A stretch of 64,000 nt of DNA from Plasmodium relictum. Its lineage: Eukaryota; Apicomplexa; Aconoidasida; Haemosporida; Plasmodiidae. A program made the translations under genes and the position numbers. The stretch is from the NCBI RefSeq assembly GCF_900005765.1, contig NC_041685.1, positions 310,001 through 374,000 of the forward strand. Direction: 5' to 3'. Shown in pieces: positions 22,723 through 36,068 of this stretch. Each line of letters begins with the position of its first letter. Position 1 is the stretch's first letter. The notes under the pieces were generated by a model. It worked only from the letters and a program-made list of their open reading frames with translations, made no database searches and was not told where the DNA came from.

Positions 22723-25700
22723 TGATGATGAAGATGAAGATGAAGATGACGAAGAAAAAAAAAAGAACAAAATAAATGAAGAAAATAATGAGTTTTATAG
22801 TTACGATATTAAATATAACAATGAAAATACTTTTGAAAAAAGAGAAAATATGAAAGAAAATGATATGCTTATTAATGGTACATTTAATACTATAAATGAA
22901 GGATTCAATTTTAATGTAAAAGAGTTATTGAATGATAGAAATGATTTATCTGATAATTTTTCTATTAGTAATATTTTACAAAATTATGATGTTAATGATT
23001 TTATTTTTAATGATTCTTTATTAAATTATTGTGACACTGGTGTGGCGATAAATGATGAAACTCCATGTAATGAAAAGCTAATCATGAATGAAAATTTTAA
23101 TTTTAAGCATTCTAATTCTTTTGATTACGTAAATCCACCAAATCATAGTTCAAAAATAATTAATGAAATGAAAAATCTAGACATAAGTGAATCTAATAAT
23201 AATAAAGTAAATGAAGAAATAATAACAGATAAATTAAACGAAATAAATTTATGTAACGAAAATTATACAAAATTAGAAGAGTGTAATTATGAATCAAATA
23301 AATTAAATGATGAAGAGAATTTAAAATTAAGTGAGGAAGATAATTTAAATAAAGAAAATTTAAAATTAATGGATGAAATCAATATAAAAAGAAATGAAGA
23401 AAAAGCCAAAGTAAAATATATTAGAAAAAAATGGGTAATAGAAGACAATTATTCTGATGTTTCCAATTTTTGTAAAGATGATTTGTTACTGAAATATGAT
23501 TTTGAATTAGACGATTTTCAAAAAAGGTCAATTAATCATTTAAACAATTTTAAACATGTTTTTGTTGCTGCTCATACATCAGCTGGTAAAACTTTGATAG
23601 CTGAACATGCAATAGCATTATCCATAAAACTGCAAAAAAAAGCTATATACACAAGCCCTATTAAAGCATTAAGTAATCAGAAATATAATGAATTCAAAAA
23701 TATATTTAAAAATGTAGGAATAATTACAGGAGATGTAAAGATGAATGTAAATGCTAATTGTATAATTATGACTACTGAAATTTTAAGAAATTTATTATAT
23801 TTAAATGATAATATTATCAACAATATTCACTGTGTTATTTTTGACGAAGTCCATTACGTTAATGATGAAGATAGAGGTGTCATATGGGAAGAGTCCATTA
23901 TTATGCTACCAGATCATGTCCAAATTTTACTATTAAGTGCAACTGTTCCAAATTATTTAGAATTTGCAGATTGGGTAGGTTTTACAAAAAAAAAAGAAGT
24001 AATCTCAATATCCACGAAAAAAAGACCAGTTCCCTTATTACATTATATATATGCATATGATTCAATTTTTTTAATAATGGATGAAAAAAATAAATTTTAT
24101 TCTTCTTCATTTAAAGAAATATACATTAAAATAAGAGAAAAAGAAGAAGCAAATAAAAATCAAAAACAGTTGCAGTACAAAAAAAAAAGCAACTATGATC
24201 CTAAAAACAATGTTATTCAAAATAAAAATGAGAATGATAATGTGAAAGGATATTATGAATATTGTAAACAAAAAAGAAAACAAAAAACATTTTTTAATGA
24301 AGCAAATATGAAAACAGAAATACAAAAATTGCAAACACTAATTAAAAAGTTAGAACAAGATAATAAACTTCCTGTTGTTTTATTTTGTTTCTCAAGAGTT
24401 AAATGTGAAACTTACGCGAAATGTATGCCTCATTTAAATTTTCTGAATAATAAAGAAAAATCAAAAGTGCACTTGTTTATTAAAGAATCTATATCAAAAC
24501 TATGCACACAAGACAGAGAGTTAAATCAAATCAAAAATTTAAGTAAATTATTAGAAAAAGGAATAGGAATACACCACAGTGGACTATTACCAATTTTAAA
24601 AGAAATTGTAGAAATTCTTTTTTCAAAAGGTTTAATAAAAGTACTTTTCGCAACTGAAACATTTGCTATGGGTATTAATATGCCAACAAAATCAGTTGTT
24701 TTTACATCTATATATAAACATGATCATGTAAAGAAAAGAATATTAACATCATCAGAGTATACTCAAATGTCTGGAAGAGCCGGTAGAAGATCATCAGATA
24801 AATATGGTTATGTATATATTTTTTGTTGCGATAATATTCCTGATCAAGTACAACTAACAGAAATGATGATGCAGAAAGCTGTTAGTTTAAAAAGTAAATT
24901 TAAAGTAACTTATAATATGATTTTAAAGTTGTTAATAAACAAGCAAATTAATATAGAAAAAATGTTATTTAGTTCATTTTTAGAAAGTTGTAGAGCTTTA
25001 CAAATTCCATTATTTAAAAAAGACTTAAAAAGAAAAAAAAAGTTGCTGCAAAATATAAAAGAAGTTGAATGTATTTATGTAAATGGAGAAGAAACTCCTC
25101 CTATAGAAAATTATGTGCAAATTGATTATAAATTGAAACATATTGGTATAGATTTACATAGAAAATTATTTAATATGAAGAATAGTAATTGCTTTGTTAT
25201 TGGAAGGGTAATGTTATTAAATAATATTGGCATTCTTCATAGTTCCGTTTATGCTATATATATGGGATGTGATAAAAATAGCAATAAAAAAAATGATAAA
25301 GTAGATTTTGCTCAAAACAGCATATTTTTTCAAAATGATAATGAACAGAATGAATCAAATGAGAGATTTTTTTTTTTATTTATTTTGCCAGACTATATGA
25401 CTCATGAAGATTTGCTGTTACAAATGAATGATTCTGACAAGGAAAAAAATAACAATGATAACAACTCCAAAAATAAAAATAAGTCAAATAACAACGCAAA
25501 CCACTCAAATATTATATCAGAAAATATAAACTTGTATGAAAACTATAAAAATATTTTTTCTAAAAGAAAAAATAAAAATGATATAAAAATTATACATCAT
25601 TCTTTTTTTAACACTGATATGAATAAAAAACATTTCGTTTTGTGTTCAAATATATGTATTGAAAATATTTCTCTTATAACTAATACTGTAATAAAATTAT

Positions 25701-26602
25701 CAAACGTTAAAACAACATCTGTCCTAAATAACCCCAAAAATTTATTACTATATACCCTTGAACTTGACAGGTTGATAGAAAAAGAAAATTTTGAACCAAT
25801 TGTTCTAACAAAGGTTCTAAAAGCACTTAAATGTGAATTTTATTCTGTTTTAATTAATCAAACAGATTATTTAGAAAGCTTGAAAAAGTCGAAGTGTTAC
25901 AATTGCAATTTAAAAGAAAAACATTATGAATTAGTATGTAAAAAAAATGATTGCTTGAATGACATTGAAAATATAGAGAAAAATATAAATGCAAAATCTT
26001 TAAACCTATACGAAGATATGGAAGGAAAACTTAATGTCTTAAGGCATTTTTCATTTATTGATGATCAAAACAATTTAACAATAAAAGGAAAAATAGCAAG
26101 CTATATTACTTTAACTGATGAAATTACATTGACACAAGTTATTTTTGAGAATCTTTTAAATAAGCTAAATCCACCGGAAATAGCAGCTGTTTTATCATGC
26201 TTTGTTGCACCTGAAAAGAAAGTTGAAGAATCACCCGATTTAACTGTGAATTTGCAAGATGTCAAAGCAGCTTTAACAAATATACATAGCAAATTTGAAG
26301 AATTTTATAAGATAATTCGCCTAAGAGTAAGTTCAGAAGAACACTGGAAATTATGTAATTTCAAAATAATGTTTATTGCCTATAAATGGGCTCTTGGGGT
26401 ATCTTTTGCTGAATTGTTAGAACAAACGGAATTAGAAGAAGGTCTAATAGTTAGATCTATTTTACGTTTAGATGATTTGTGCAGAAAAGTTAAAATAGCA
26501 CTTTTATATCTCGGCAATATTGAATTAGCACAAAAAGTTGAAGAAACATCAAACCTTCTAAGAAGGGATATTATTTTTGCTACATCATTATATTTACAGT
26601 AA
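22631..26602 (+). CDS. SKI2: SKI2-type DExH RNA helicase
   Basis: A 1323-residue Ski2-family helicase. It starts at an ATG in the context ACCATGG and has a run of Glu/Asp at about 18-42. Helicase motifs are plain: AHTSAGKT (314-321, motif I), TSPIKALSNQKY (Ia), DEVH (405-408, II), LLSATVPN (III), IGIHHSGLLP and ATETFAMGIN (IV-V), QMSGRAGRR (712-720, VI). The C-terminal DSHCT domain (about 1150-1323) includes PPEIAAVLSCF and WALGVSFAELL. Ski2 threads RNA into the cytosolic exosome for 3'-5' decay. Mtr4 is the alternative paralogue, but the N-terminal extension and an aligned FADWVG support Ski2. Low-complexity inserts break the helicase core (about 495-575) and the arch region (about 900-970). 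No introns. Confidence 0.9.
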
Positions 26603-27030
26603 TTATATAATCCATAATTTAATTTATTTTATGTATTTTTTCTTTTTTTTACTAAACATAAGTTTAAATAATCTTATTTTTTTTTTTTTTTCTACATATT
26701 TTGTCATTTTTGCTTTTAATTTTTAAGTTTATGCTTTTATATTATATATATTTAATTTTATTAGATAATACTTTTTTACTTTTATATAATAAATCAAATT
26801 AGTCTCATTTAAAAATAAATTATATATTAGCAATGATTTTATAAAAACAGTAAATGCAAAACAAAAATCGTAAATAAAATGTTAAAAAAAGAATATAAAA
26901 AAATGACTGCAAAAAAAAAAAAAAAAAAACATATATATTTATTTTTTGAGACACATTGTTTATATAAAATATATGTATGCCTTTTCTTCTTGTTTTTTAT
27001 TTTTTATGTAATGATAATAAGTTTTCTTTT
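26603..27030. other. Convergent 3' intergenic region
   Basis: Short A/T-rich spacer between the 3' ends of the SKI2-type gene (plus) and the SET gene (minus). It contains a T run and an A run of 13 to 19 bases. Nothing else was seen. Confidence 0.75.
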
Positions 27031-30000
27031 CTAATAAAAATGATTTCTTTGCATATTTATCTTGGCTAATTCAGCTAACGTTAAAAGGGCTTTTCTACTT
27101 TTTAAAACATTATTAATTTTTTCAGAACATATCCTAAAAGAATAAAGCAATGATATATAAGAAACGTCCCATGAACCGTACTTATGTTTTATTAATTCTA
27201 AGAATCCTGAATTAGCAAATTCACAAAATAATTTATAATTACTTGTATATATACAAATTATTAAAAACTTTAAAACTAAAGGAACCAAATCAGTATAAAC
27301 TGCTTGGGGGCATTTAATTTGAATAAAATTCAAAAAATTATGAAATGAATTAAAACTTTTTAATAAATATTTTTTATTTAGTGAATTAAAGTTATAAAGT
27401 GAAAAACATAAATCTGCTACAATATAATTAAATGATGCATATAGCCAATGTTTTTCTCCTAGAATTCCCACTATATATAATAATGATTTTTCTATGTTAT
27501 TTATGACACTTTCAATATCAAACATATTACTATTTATTTTTTCTTTTATAATTTTATATTCCTTTATAAAGGAACTTTCACTATCTAATGGCACACCGTA
27601 ATTTAAGGTAATATCATTACAAGTATCACATACCCACTTTCCACTAATATGAAATTTACAATACCCTATTTTTTCTCTTACACTTTTTATACTTAATATA
27701 TTAACTAAATTAGTATCTAAATTTGCATTTCTCTCCAAAATTGAAATATGCAATAGTTTTTCATTTATTCCTTTATTTATTAAATATTCTTCTGATTTTA
27801 CTTTATCATATGAATTTTTTTTTTTTATGGAGGAATATAAAGGATTTTTAAAATTATTTCTTAATGATAATGTTGAATTTAAACAATTAAATATTTTGTC
27901 ACAATTTTTTTTTTCTTCTACTTCATTATTTTTATTTGTATAATTTTCAATTTCATTTGTACTATCATTAAATTGTGAAAAGAAAAAATTTCTTGTATTA
28001 TAATCATTTACCAAATTTTCTGTATTTTTTTCATTAATTTTTTCCCTATATATATTATTCTTTGTCATATTGTTATAACCACAAATTCCTTGCAGTCCAT
28101 TTAAGCCTTTAGAAGTATTTGAATCAAAACAAGATTCTGAAAAACGTTTAAATTGAGGGTTTTTCATTTTCTCATAGTTAGTAGTACTTGTGTTATCATT
28201 TATATTTTCATACCCTTGATTACTATTATTTGACTTATTATGAAATTTATTATTACTATTTAAATTTTCATACATTATATATTTATGAGTTGGGTCCTTG
28301 CAACTATTAATAAATATATCTTTATTTAATATAGTATGATCATTTACACTTTTATTTATAGTATTTTTAATATGATAATTTTTATTTAAACATTCTAAAT
28401 TATTTAATTCATTATTTATATTAGAAATGAAGTCATTTGATTTTTTTTTTGTCACATCAAATACTTTTATATGTGCAATTTTATTTATATTTTGTTCTCT
28501 CGTTGGATTTTCTTTTTCTTTTTCCATTATTCTTATATATTCTTCATCAAGTTTTTTACTAACATAGGAATATTTACATACACCACATAGTATATTTCTT
28601 TCTTCATCTATTATTTGTAAACAGCGATTACAAGAGCAACTCATGCTTTTTATATCCTTCAATTTTCTTTTTCTATACTCAATTGAAGAATACAATTCAT
28701 TGATAAATGAAATTGTAATTTCATCATACATATTTATTGTTCTCATTGCTAATAAACATATTTTATTGTTATCTATAAAACAGTGACTCGCATTCGGAAA
28801 GCAACTGTGATTTAAAAAAGAGGCATTTTTAAAAAGCACTACTTTATTTCTATTACTACATGAAATAAAGGAATTTTTAAGTATATCAGTAAATATTTCG
28901 AATTTTATCAAATTATTTATAAAACTATCATTGGAAAATTCTCCATTTCTATTTTTCACATCATTATTTTCAGAATATTCCTTACTTTTAAAAAAATTAT
29001 CTTGTGTTACATTTTTATAGCATTCTTTATATTTTATGAGATTCTTTTTGTAATAATCTTCACTGTAATTTTCATTTTTCAAATTAAGATTAATATCCCT
29101 TTCATTTGTACAATAACTAGTATTATTATGAATATCACACATATGCTTTAAAATGCTTTCACTTTTTTTTCTTTTATATATTCTTTCCATATTCATAAGT
29201 TGACTAATTTCATCTAATTTTTTTTTCTGTTCATCGTCTAAATTATTGAAAGTATTCCATAAATCATTAAACATAATAGAAGTTTCTAATAAATACTCTT
29301 CAATGAAAATAACTTCTCCTATTTCAATTTTTCTATTAGCAACAATTTTAACTTTTCCGCTTTTTTCATCTTGAATTAATAAAAATTTTTCGTGTGTTTG
29401 TCTCATTATTTTATTCTTAATATATTCTGAATGAGCTAAAATTTCATTTTTTATTCTCTCTTCTATTCCACTTATATCATATGACTCAGATATAATTTCA
29501 TTTTTATCAAGATTAAATTCACTTTTCTTTTTTTTTTTTATGAAATTATTTTCACTTTTATTAGCATTGCTTTTCATTAAAAAGCAAGAGATGTTTCTTT
29601 CATATTCATTTTTATTTCCAAATTTAGGATTCTTTAATTTTATATTGTTGTACTTAATTTGGTTTGAATGGATTTGCTCCGTTTGAATATCATGAATATC
29701 TTTTTCAAAATTTAATTTACGATCATATGAATTTAAGCAAGATTTATTTCTATCATAATTTTTTGAATGTGTTTGGATATTACTAATTAATTGTAATTCA
29801 TTTAAATTGATATATTTTTTTAATTTGTTATTCCACATTAAATCATCAAAAGAAATTGTATTTTTTTTTCTTGATTCACATGAAGAAATACTTCTTTTAA
29901 TTTTTAAATTAGTATTTTTTTTCTGATTCTGAAAAAATTTTTCTAAATTAAAATCAAAAGGATTGCCAAATAAAACATTAAAATTTTTTTTTTTTATTAA

Positions 30001-30237
30001 CTTTGATAATTCTATATTTTTTTTTAAGTTTAAATATTTATTAACTTTTAATCTGTTTTCAATGTTAATTAAAACCTTTAGATCATCTGATACAATATCA
30101 TTGAAATAATCTAACCACATTTTAGTCTTTTGCCCTTTATCCTTATTTTCATTTTCATCTTTACCTTGTACTTTGATGACACGAGAACAAAAACCTATTT
30201 CTTTTTTATTTTCTAATATTTTACTTAATTTAGACAT
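27031..30237 (-). CDS. SET domain protein, SMYD-like, putative lysine methyltransferase
   Basis: The open frame extends upstream to a TTG, but the first good ATG (MSKLSKILENKKEIGF) is at 30237, giving 1068 residues. The SET domain is split. The N-terminal strand region (KIVANRKIEIGEVIFIEEY) is at about 290-315. The catalytic half has NHSCFPNASH (476-485), DEITISF (505-511) and a post-SET cysteine cluster CSCNRC (534-539) with CGVC following. NHSCxPN and CxCxxC are the SAM and zinc sites of SMYD-type enzymes. The residue usually tyrosine in EITISY is Phe511 here. Asn/Lys-rich insertions occupy the gap and about 600-800. The C-terminus (CKFHISGKWVCDTC, then helices with GEKHWLYASFNYIVADL) resembles the TPR-like tail of SMYD proteins. 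The substrate (histone or other) cannot be told. Confidence 0.85.
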   Translation of the reverse strand: MSKLSKILENKKEIGFCSRVIKVQGKDENENKDKGQKTKMWLDYFNDIVSDDLKVLINIENRLKVNKYLNLKKNIELSKLIKKKNFNVLFGNPFDFNLEKFFQNQKKNTNLKIKRSISSCESRKKNTISFDDLMWNNKLKKYINLNELQLISNIQTHSKNYDRNKSCLNSYDRKLNFEKDIHDIQTEQIHSNQIKYNNIKLKNPKFGNKNEYERNISCFLMKSNANKSENNFIKKKKKSEFNLDKNEIISESYDISGIEERIKNEILAHSEYIKNKIMRQTHEKFLLIQDEKSGKVKIVANRKIEIGEVIFIEEYLLETSIMFNDLWNTFNNLDDEQKKKLDEISQLMNMERIYKRKKSESILKHMCDIHNNTSYCTNERDINLNLKNENYSEDYYKKNLIKYKECYKNVTQDNFFKSKEYSENNDVKNRNGEFSNDSFINNLIKFEIFTDILKNSFISCSNRNKVVLFKNASFLNHSCFPNASHCFIDNNKICLLAMRTINMYDEITISFINELYSSIEYRKRKLKDIKSMSCSCNRCLQIIDEERNILCGVCKYSYVSKKLDEEYIRIMEKEKENPTREQNINKIAHIKVFDVTKKKSNDFISNINNELNNLECLNKNYHIKNTINKSVNDHTILNKDIFINSCKDPTHKYIMYENLNSNNKFHNKSNNSNQGYENINDNTSTTNYEKMKNPQFKRFSESCFDSNTSKGLNGLQGICGYNNMTKNNIYREKINEKNTENLVNDYNTRNFFFSQFNDSTNEIENYTNKNNEVEEKKNCDKIFNCLNSTLSLRNNFKNPLYSSIKKKNSYDKVKSEEYLINKGINEKLLHISILERNANLDTNLVNILSIKSVREKIGYCKFHISGKWVCDTCNDITLNYGVPLDSESSFIKEYKIIKEKINSNMFDIESVINNIEKSLLYIVGILGEKHWLYASFNYIVADLCFSLYNFNSLNKKYLLKSFNSFHNFLNFIQIKCPQAVYTDLVPLVLKFLIICIYTSNYKLFCEFANSGFLELIKHKYGSWDVSYISLLYSFRICSEKINNVLKSRKALLTLAELAKINMQRNHFY

Positions 30238-31356
30238 TTTTATAATATTTTTTTTTTTTTTTTTTATTTTTTCTAATATTAATTTTAATCTCAAACGAAA
30301 AAAAAGACACAAAATTAAGAATAACAATATATAAATCTATAAGCTAATAAGATTTTAATTTATTTTATTTTTTTATATACTATTTTATATATATTTTATT
30401 TTTTTTTAATTTTTTATATTTATGCATTTTAAGTGCTCATTTATTATATCTTCTTTTTTTATATGGAAAAAACTTTCGTAAGAAATCAATTATATAAAGT
30501 AATTTATATATTATAATATATATATATTAGTTCATTTTTATTTTGTTTAGATGCTAATTTTTATTTATTTTCATTTCTTTTTTTTTTTTTTCCTATAGGT
30601 ATCTTATAAGAACCTTAAGTGGAAAATAGATAATATAATCTCAATGTTTCACATTTTTATAAAAAAAAAAAAGGTGATAATATTTTTAATTAATAATGCT
30701 ACTATAATCATAACATCAAATTAGAAAAAAGAAAATTTCAATATATTTTTTGAAAAATTATTTATGTAATTATAAGTCCAAATTTGCTTTTTTTTTATTC
30801 TTGTACCAAAATAACAAAATTATTAAAAAAAAAAAAGAATAGATTATATTTTATCAACTATAAAATTTGTACTTTTATATTTCTTTAATCAATAAAAACA
30901 ATGCCCACTTTTTTTTTCTTTTTTCTATTTTTGAATTTTTCTAAAAATTGAAAACTTTCTAATCTTCAATATATCAAAAAGACAAAATTGAAATAATAAA
31001 TTATCTATTTAATATTAATTATTATTATAAATTGATACTTAAGAGATATAGAAATAGAAAAAATAAAAAAAAAAAGTAAAAAAAATTAAACTAAATATTA
31101 AAAGGAACATAAAATTTACAACTCGTGTATATTTTTTCTTAATTTAAAAAAAAAATTTATTCTTTCTTATTTTTTATTTTTTAGTGAACAGAATACAGAT
31201 ATAAATGTAAAATATCAAAAAAAAAAAAAAAAAAAAAGTAAAATTTTGAAACAAAAATAAAAATTAGATGTAAATTTAAAAGATTATTAAGATGAAAAGA
31301 AAAACAGATATATTAAAAATTCTTAATATTATTTCAATCAGCTCTTTTTTTTTTTT
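30238..31356. other. Intergenic region between two minus-strand genes
   Basis: 1.1 kb A/T-rich spacer with T and A runs. Part is the upstream region of the SET gene, part the 3' UTR of exportin-7. No ORF or RNA was recognised. Confidence 0.7.
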
Positions 31357-34300
31357 TTAAATTAAAATGTTTCTTATTTCTTGAGCAAATGTATAAAGAT
31401 TTCTTGTAAAATTTTCCTAATAAAAAATAAAATATAAAGAATTGAAATAATTGAATATATATGTATATATATTTATAATAAATACAATTTAAAAAAAAAA
31501 AAACAAAAAAACTATGAAATATTTTTTACTCTATTGCTTGGAGCTAAATTTGATTCAATATGATCCATCAATTTACAAAAACTGTGTCTTAATCTAAAAT
31601 AATAATAAAAAAAAAAAATTTATATAAATTTTTTTTTTCTTTTTCTTAATTTTTTTTCCATTTTAACTTTTATTACTTTTGTTTTTTTTCTTCACTTTGT
31701 TGAGAAATTAATTGCTCTTGAATTTTGAAATACCCTTGAGCATCTAGCAAGATTAACCCTAATAATGGTTGAGACATACTCCATGTACTACCAAAATCAC
31801 CTATTAAAAATAAAAAGTATATATTTGCATATATATACAAGAAATTCAAAGAAAAAGAAGGATCTTATTTTAATTTAATGTAAATATTTTTTTTAATTTT
31901 TCTTTTTTTAACCTCCTAATATTAAATGAAACATTAAATTTAGTACTTCTTTAAGAGCTTGTGGCTGACTTTCCAAAAAATTTTTTATTATCTACAAAAA
32001 AAAAAAAAAATATTAAATATGTATCAAAATTTGTGTTTATGCATGTATATACTATTATTAATACTGAAAATAACTTTTTTTTTTTTTTATGTATTTTACT
32101 TGTCCTTGTTCAGTAGAACTCTTTCTATTCGTAAAAATATATGTAACTATATTATCCAAAATAGAGCAGCATGTCATTGATACTGTGTAATCAAAAGAGC
32201 ATAATCCTTCTTTTACATTATGAATAATGTCAGCTATAAGTTCAAATTCTAAATTTAAAATTCTTTGAAAAAAATTTTTGGTAACTAAATCTAAGAATGA
32301 AAAATAAGGTTTTAAATGTTTGATATAAGATAACAAATCATTAGTAGGAATAACTAAACACATGTTTAACGCTAAATTTAAAGAGTTGTTTAATATATCA
32401 TCATTATATAAATCAAAAATAGCAAAATTAACAAAATCACCATTTAAACAGTTATTAAACATATTTAATAAAAGAGATATTATTTTATATTTCTCTTTGT
32501 ATATATCTAAAAATTTTTCTTTTTGTAATAAATTGTTAGAAATTATAATTAATATGTTGGAAACCACTTTAAATAATAAAATTCCATTAGGAGAGGATTT
32601 AGGAAAGGTTATTCTTTGAGATTTGTTATATACAAATTCACACATAAATTTAAGAAAAGGAACACAAATCTCATAAGAATCCCATATTACGTCAACTAGA
32701 GATGTTAGTATATTCATCTGATTATCTTCTAATGGATGGCTGTTTATAAAGAAATTGAAAAACATATTATAAGTTTCTACATTATTACAAGCCATGCATA
32801 TACCTCTTAAATCTCTTAAAGCACCAATAAATGTTAATTTAATTTCATTATTTTTTAAAATTATATCCTTTCCATTTATATTGATTTCTCTCTTAATACA
32901 TTCTAACAAGTTATTAATTGGAGATATATATTTTTCAAAAGATGAAGACATTAAATTTTGCTCCATGAATAACAATTTTGTTAATATTAAATAATAATTA
33001 GTTCTATATTTATAATATTTAGAAATCTCTAAAAATTTACTATTTCTATTATGTAACAGTTTTAATATTTTTTCATTCTTTAAAAGTAGCCTTGCGAATA
33101 CAATTAATTTAGGTGTTTTATCTTCTAAGCATATAATATTCATTCCTGAAACTAGATCATGGAACAAATCTAAGCTTCTTTTAATTATTTGTTCATATTC
33201 TACTCTATTATTTAGGTTAAATAATATTTTGCTAATAATTAATTCTATTAAAGGGTCATTGCTTTCTTCATCATTTTGATTGCTAATTAAAGAAGAAGAA
33301 ACAAAGCTATTCATATTGTTGTTTAACATATTAGTTGCATTATTTGTATTTGTAGATGGAAAAGATAAATTAGTATTATTATTATTAAATGAAGAATTAT
33401 TAAAATTATTAATGCTTGATAATTGCAAAGGATTATTATTATTATTATTAGAATAAGAGGAATTATCAGATATAATTTTTAGGGCAACAGACTTCATCTC
33501 TTTTAAAAAATTATTGTTTTTTTTTCCGCTAATGTAAACTTTTTTAAATAATTCTAAACAATTTAAATAAGCAAATTCTAAATATTCAAAAACTTCCATT
33601 GATTTATTTGTTTGATCCATTAATGAAAAAACTAAAAAACATAATTCCGAATTTATTTTAAAATTGTTGCAATTGACGCTTTTCATATTAGAAACAGCGC
33701 TACTTGAAATTATAGAAGCAATAATAAATACTAGCCATGTAGTTTGCTCAATAAATATTGACTTACTAATAAGATTATTTTCATGACTATTTTTTAATTC
33801 ATAAAAAATAGACAATAATTTTGCACCAATAAAATTATATTGTAATTTAGATAAATTAGATATCAATTCCAACTGTTCACTTCTTAGCACATCATTATAT
33901 AAAGGGTTTTCTATATCACAATTTTCTCCTTTTTCACATATATACTTAGCTAATTCTAATCTACTATTTATAAAAACAATAGTTATATCGTAAATGTAAT
34001 CGCAAATAATTAAATACTTGTTATCTATATCATTACTATTAAAGTTATTAGAGATACTATTTTTTTTCACAAAAATATTTTTATTACTTAAAACATCTTT
34101 GAGCAATTCTTTCTCATCAGTTCTATTATTAATTTCTTTTATAACTTTTGCAGGAATTATATTTAGCATATTACTCCATATGCCTAATAAATAATGCTTG
34201 CTATTACACAAATATTTCCAATTTTTCATTCCATCCATTGTAAATAAATATATATTGTGACACCATGTGAGAAAATTAGAATAAGTGCTTAATTCTTGTA

Positions 34301-35777
34301 ACCTAACACTTGTGTCTATTTTACCAATTAATCTACATAATTCATGGAAACAATCTTCATCATATAAGCCAATTTTTTTTTCAATAATTTTATTAATTCC
34401 ACTTAAAAATTCATTCATATAACGTATTTTTTGTTTTTCATTTGAAAAAAAAGTTTTTCTTAAACTTCCAAGTAATATTAATGATCTTAAGCAATATTTT
34501 CCACAACAATTTCTTATATCTTCTTCTTCTGACATGCATATCTCATACATATCAAAAAATAATTTGGGAATATTTTTCTCGTTAAATATATCCCAAGATT
34601 GAGGTATCATTAAAGAAATATTTTCATCTGAGCTTTCATCATTTATCATAGTACCCATGAAATCAAAAGATAAACTATTGTAAATTAGTTCTAATACTTT
34701 GATTAATAATCTATTTTCTTCAATTCTTAATTCTATTCTTATACTACCTTTTACAAATTCTTCTAATGTTTCAATACCAACTTTAAAAATATCTTTTAAA
34801 ACATAATCTCTAAAGGATATTGCGCATCTTCGACTTTTTGCAGAATTTACTCCACATTGGGGATGCATATCTTCAATTAATTCAGCGTAAATATATAAAC
34901 CAATAATCCAATGACTAGTTATAGAATTTAGAAAATACTCTACCTGCTTTGTTATAAGAGCATAATTTGTATTTTCTAACCATGACAATTTTACAATACG
35001 AACATATAATCTAACAAAATTGCCTAAAATATTTGTTGATAAATTTAATAAATCTACTCCTTTATTATATAAATAAGATATTACGAATTCTTTTAATTCA
35101 TCTTTTTCTTTTTGTTCTATTTTATTCCACTCATTTGTAATTAATTGAAGAAGACCAGAGGTTGTAAATATTAAAGTATGAACATGATTTGTACTTCCTA
35201 ATATATTTTTTAATTTACTTACATTTCCTACATTGTTAACTAAAGGAAGCAAAATTGTGTGTGCTTGATTTTGCTCTTCCTTGTTACCGCTACATATTAA
35301 AAAAAAAATATATATATATATATATAATGGAAATGTATATTTTATATTTAAATATTAATATATAACATAATGTATATAATATTTACATATATTCATTAAT
35401 ATGTTTAAAAAATATATATATCTTCCAATACATCATATTGTTTTATTCATTATAATTTTTTTGTTTTTATTTTTTTTAATTTTCCGTTTTATTTATATTT
35501 TATTTCTTTTTATTATTCTATTCTATTTTTTATTATATTATATTATATTTTTATTTTTTATTTTATTTCATTTTCTTATATCCATCTCATTGCATTTTTT
35601 CTCTTCTTTTTCACTTTTTTCCTTTTTATTCGAATATATCATTTTATTTTCTTATATTTTTTATTGTTCTACTTCATTCCTTTTTATTTTATCTTTTTTT
35701 TTTCATTTCTTTTTTTTTATTTACCAATACATAGCTTCACAAAGAACTTGTAGTTGTTGTAACTCAGATTCACTCAT
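31357..35777 (-). CDS. XPO7: Exportin-7 (RanBP16), karyopherin-beta family
   Basis: Six exons join in frame with GT-AG borders: 35777-35725, 35289-32100, 31991-31913, 31800-31677, 31593-31530 and 31416-31357, giving 1189 residues. The N-terminus MSESELQQLQVLCEAMYC and the next region (LVRLYVRIVKL-type helices, CAISFRDYVLKDIF) follow human exportin-7, which has about 1087 residues. The C-terminal exons also match: STWSMSQPLLGLILLDAQ, LRHSFCKLMDHIESNL, FTRNLYTFAQEIRN. Exportin-7 uses RanGTP to carry proteins with basic folded motifs out of the nucleus. A Ser/Asn-rich insert (about 600-660) is the main departure from the family. The long exon alone has no ATG, and the small first exon supplies it. 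Confidence 0.93.
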
Positions 35778-36015
35778 TTTCAATTAAAATTATTGAAGTT
35801 TTATATTTAGGAAAAAAAGAAAAAGAAAATATAAATAAATGGTTATATTCAGTTATGCCTTAAAAAAAAAATAGATTTTAATTATATAATATAAAAATAT
35901 GTGTATACATTTGCACATATAAATGAAAATTTTTATTATCTTTTAATTTATCAACATTTTCATTTAAATATTTTAAGATATATGATAATATTTAAAATTT
36001 TTCTGAATATTTCGA

Positions 36016-36018
<3 letters not shown>

Positions 36019-36065
<47 letters not shown>
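36019..36065. repeat. (AT)n microsatellite, about 47 bp
   Basis: Uninterrupted AT dinucleotides. Confidence 0.95.

Positions 36066-36068
<3 letters not shown>

Noticed and set aside
22631-26602. Possible MTR4 identity for the helicase
   Set aside because: Not excluded by motifs alone, but the long acidic N-terminal extension and the region before the helicase core fit SKI2 better. A phylogeny would settle it.
35401-35787. Plus-strand ORF of about 128 codons, almost all Phe, Ile and Leu
   Set aside because: It lies over intron 1 and antisense to exon 1 of exportin-7 and is low complexity.
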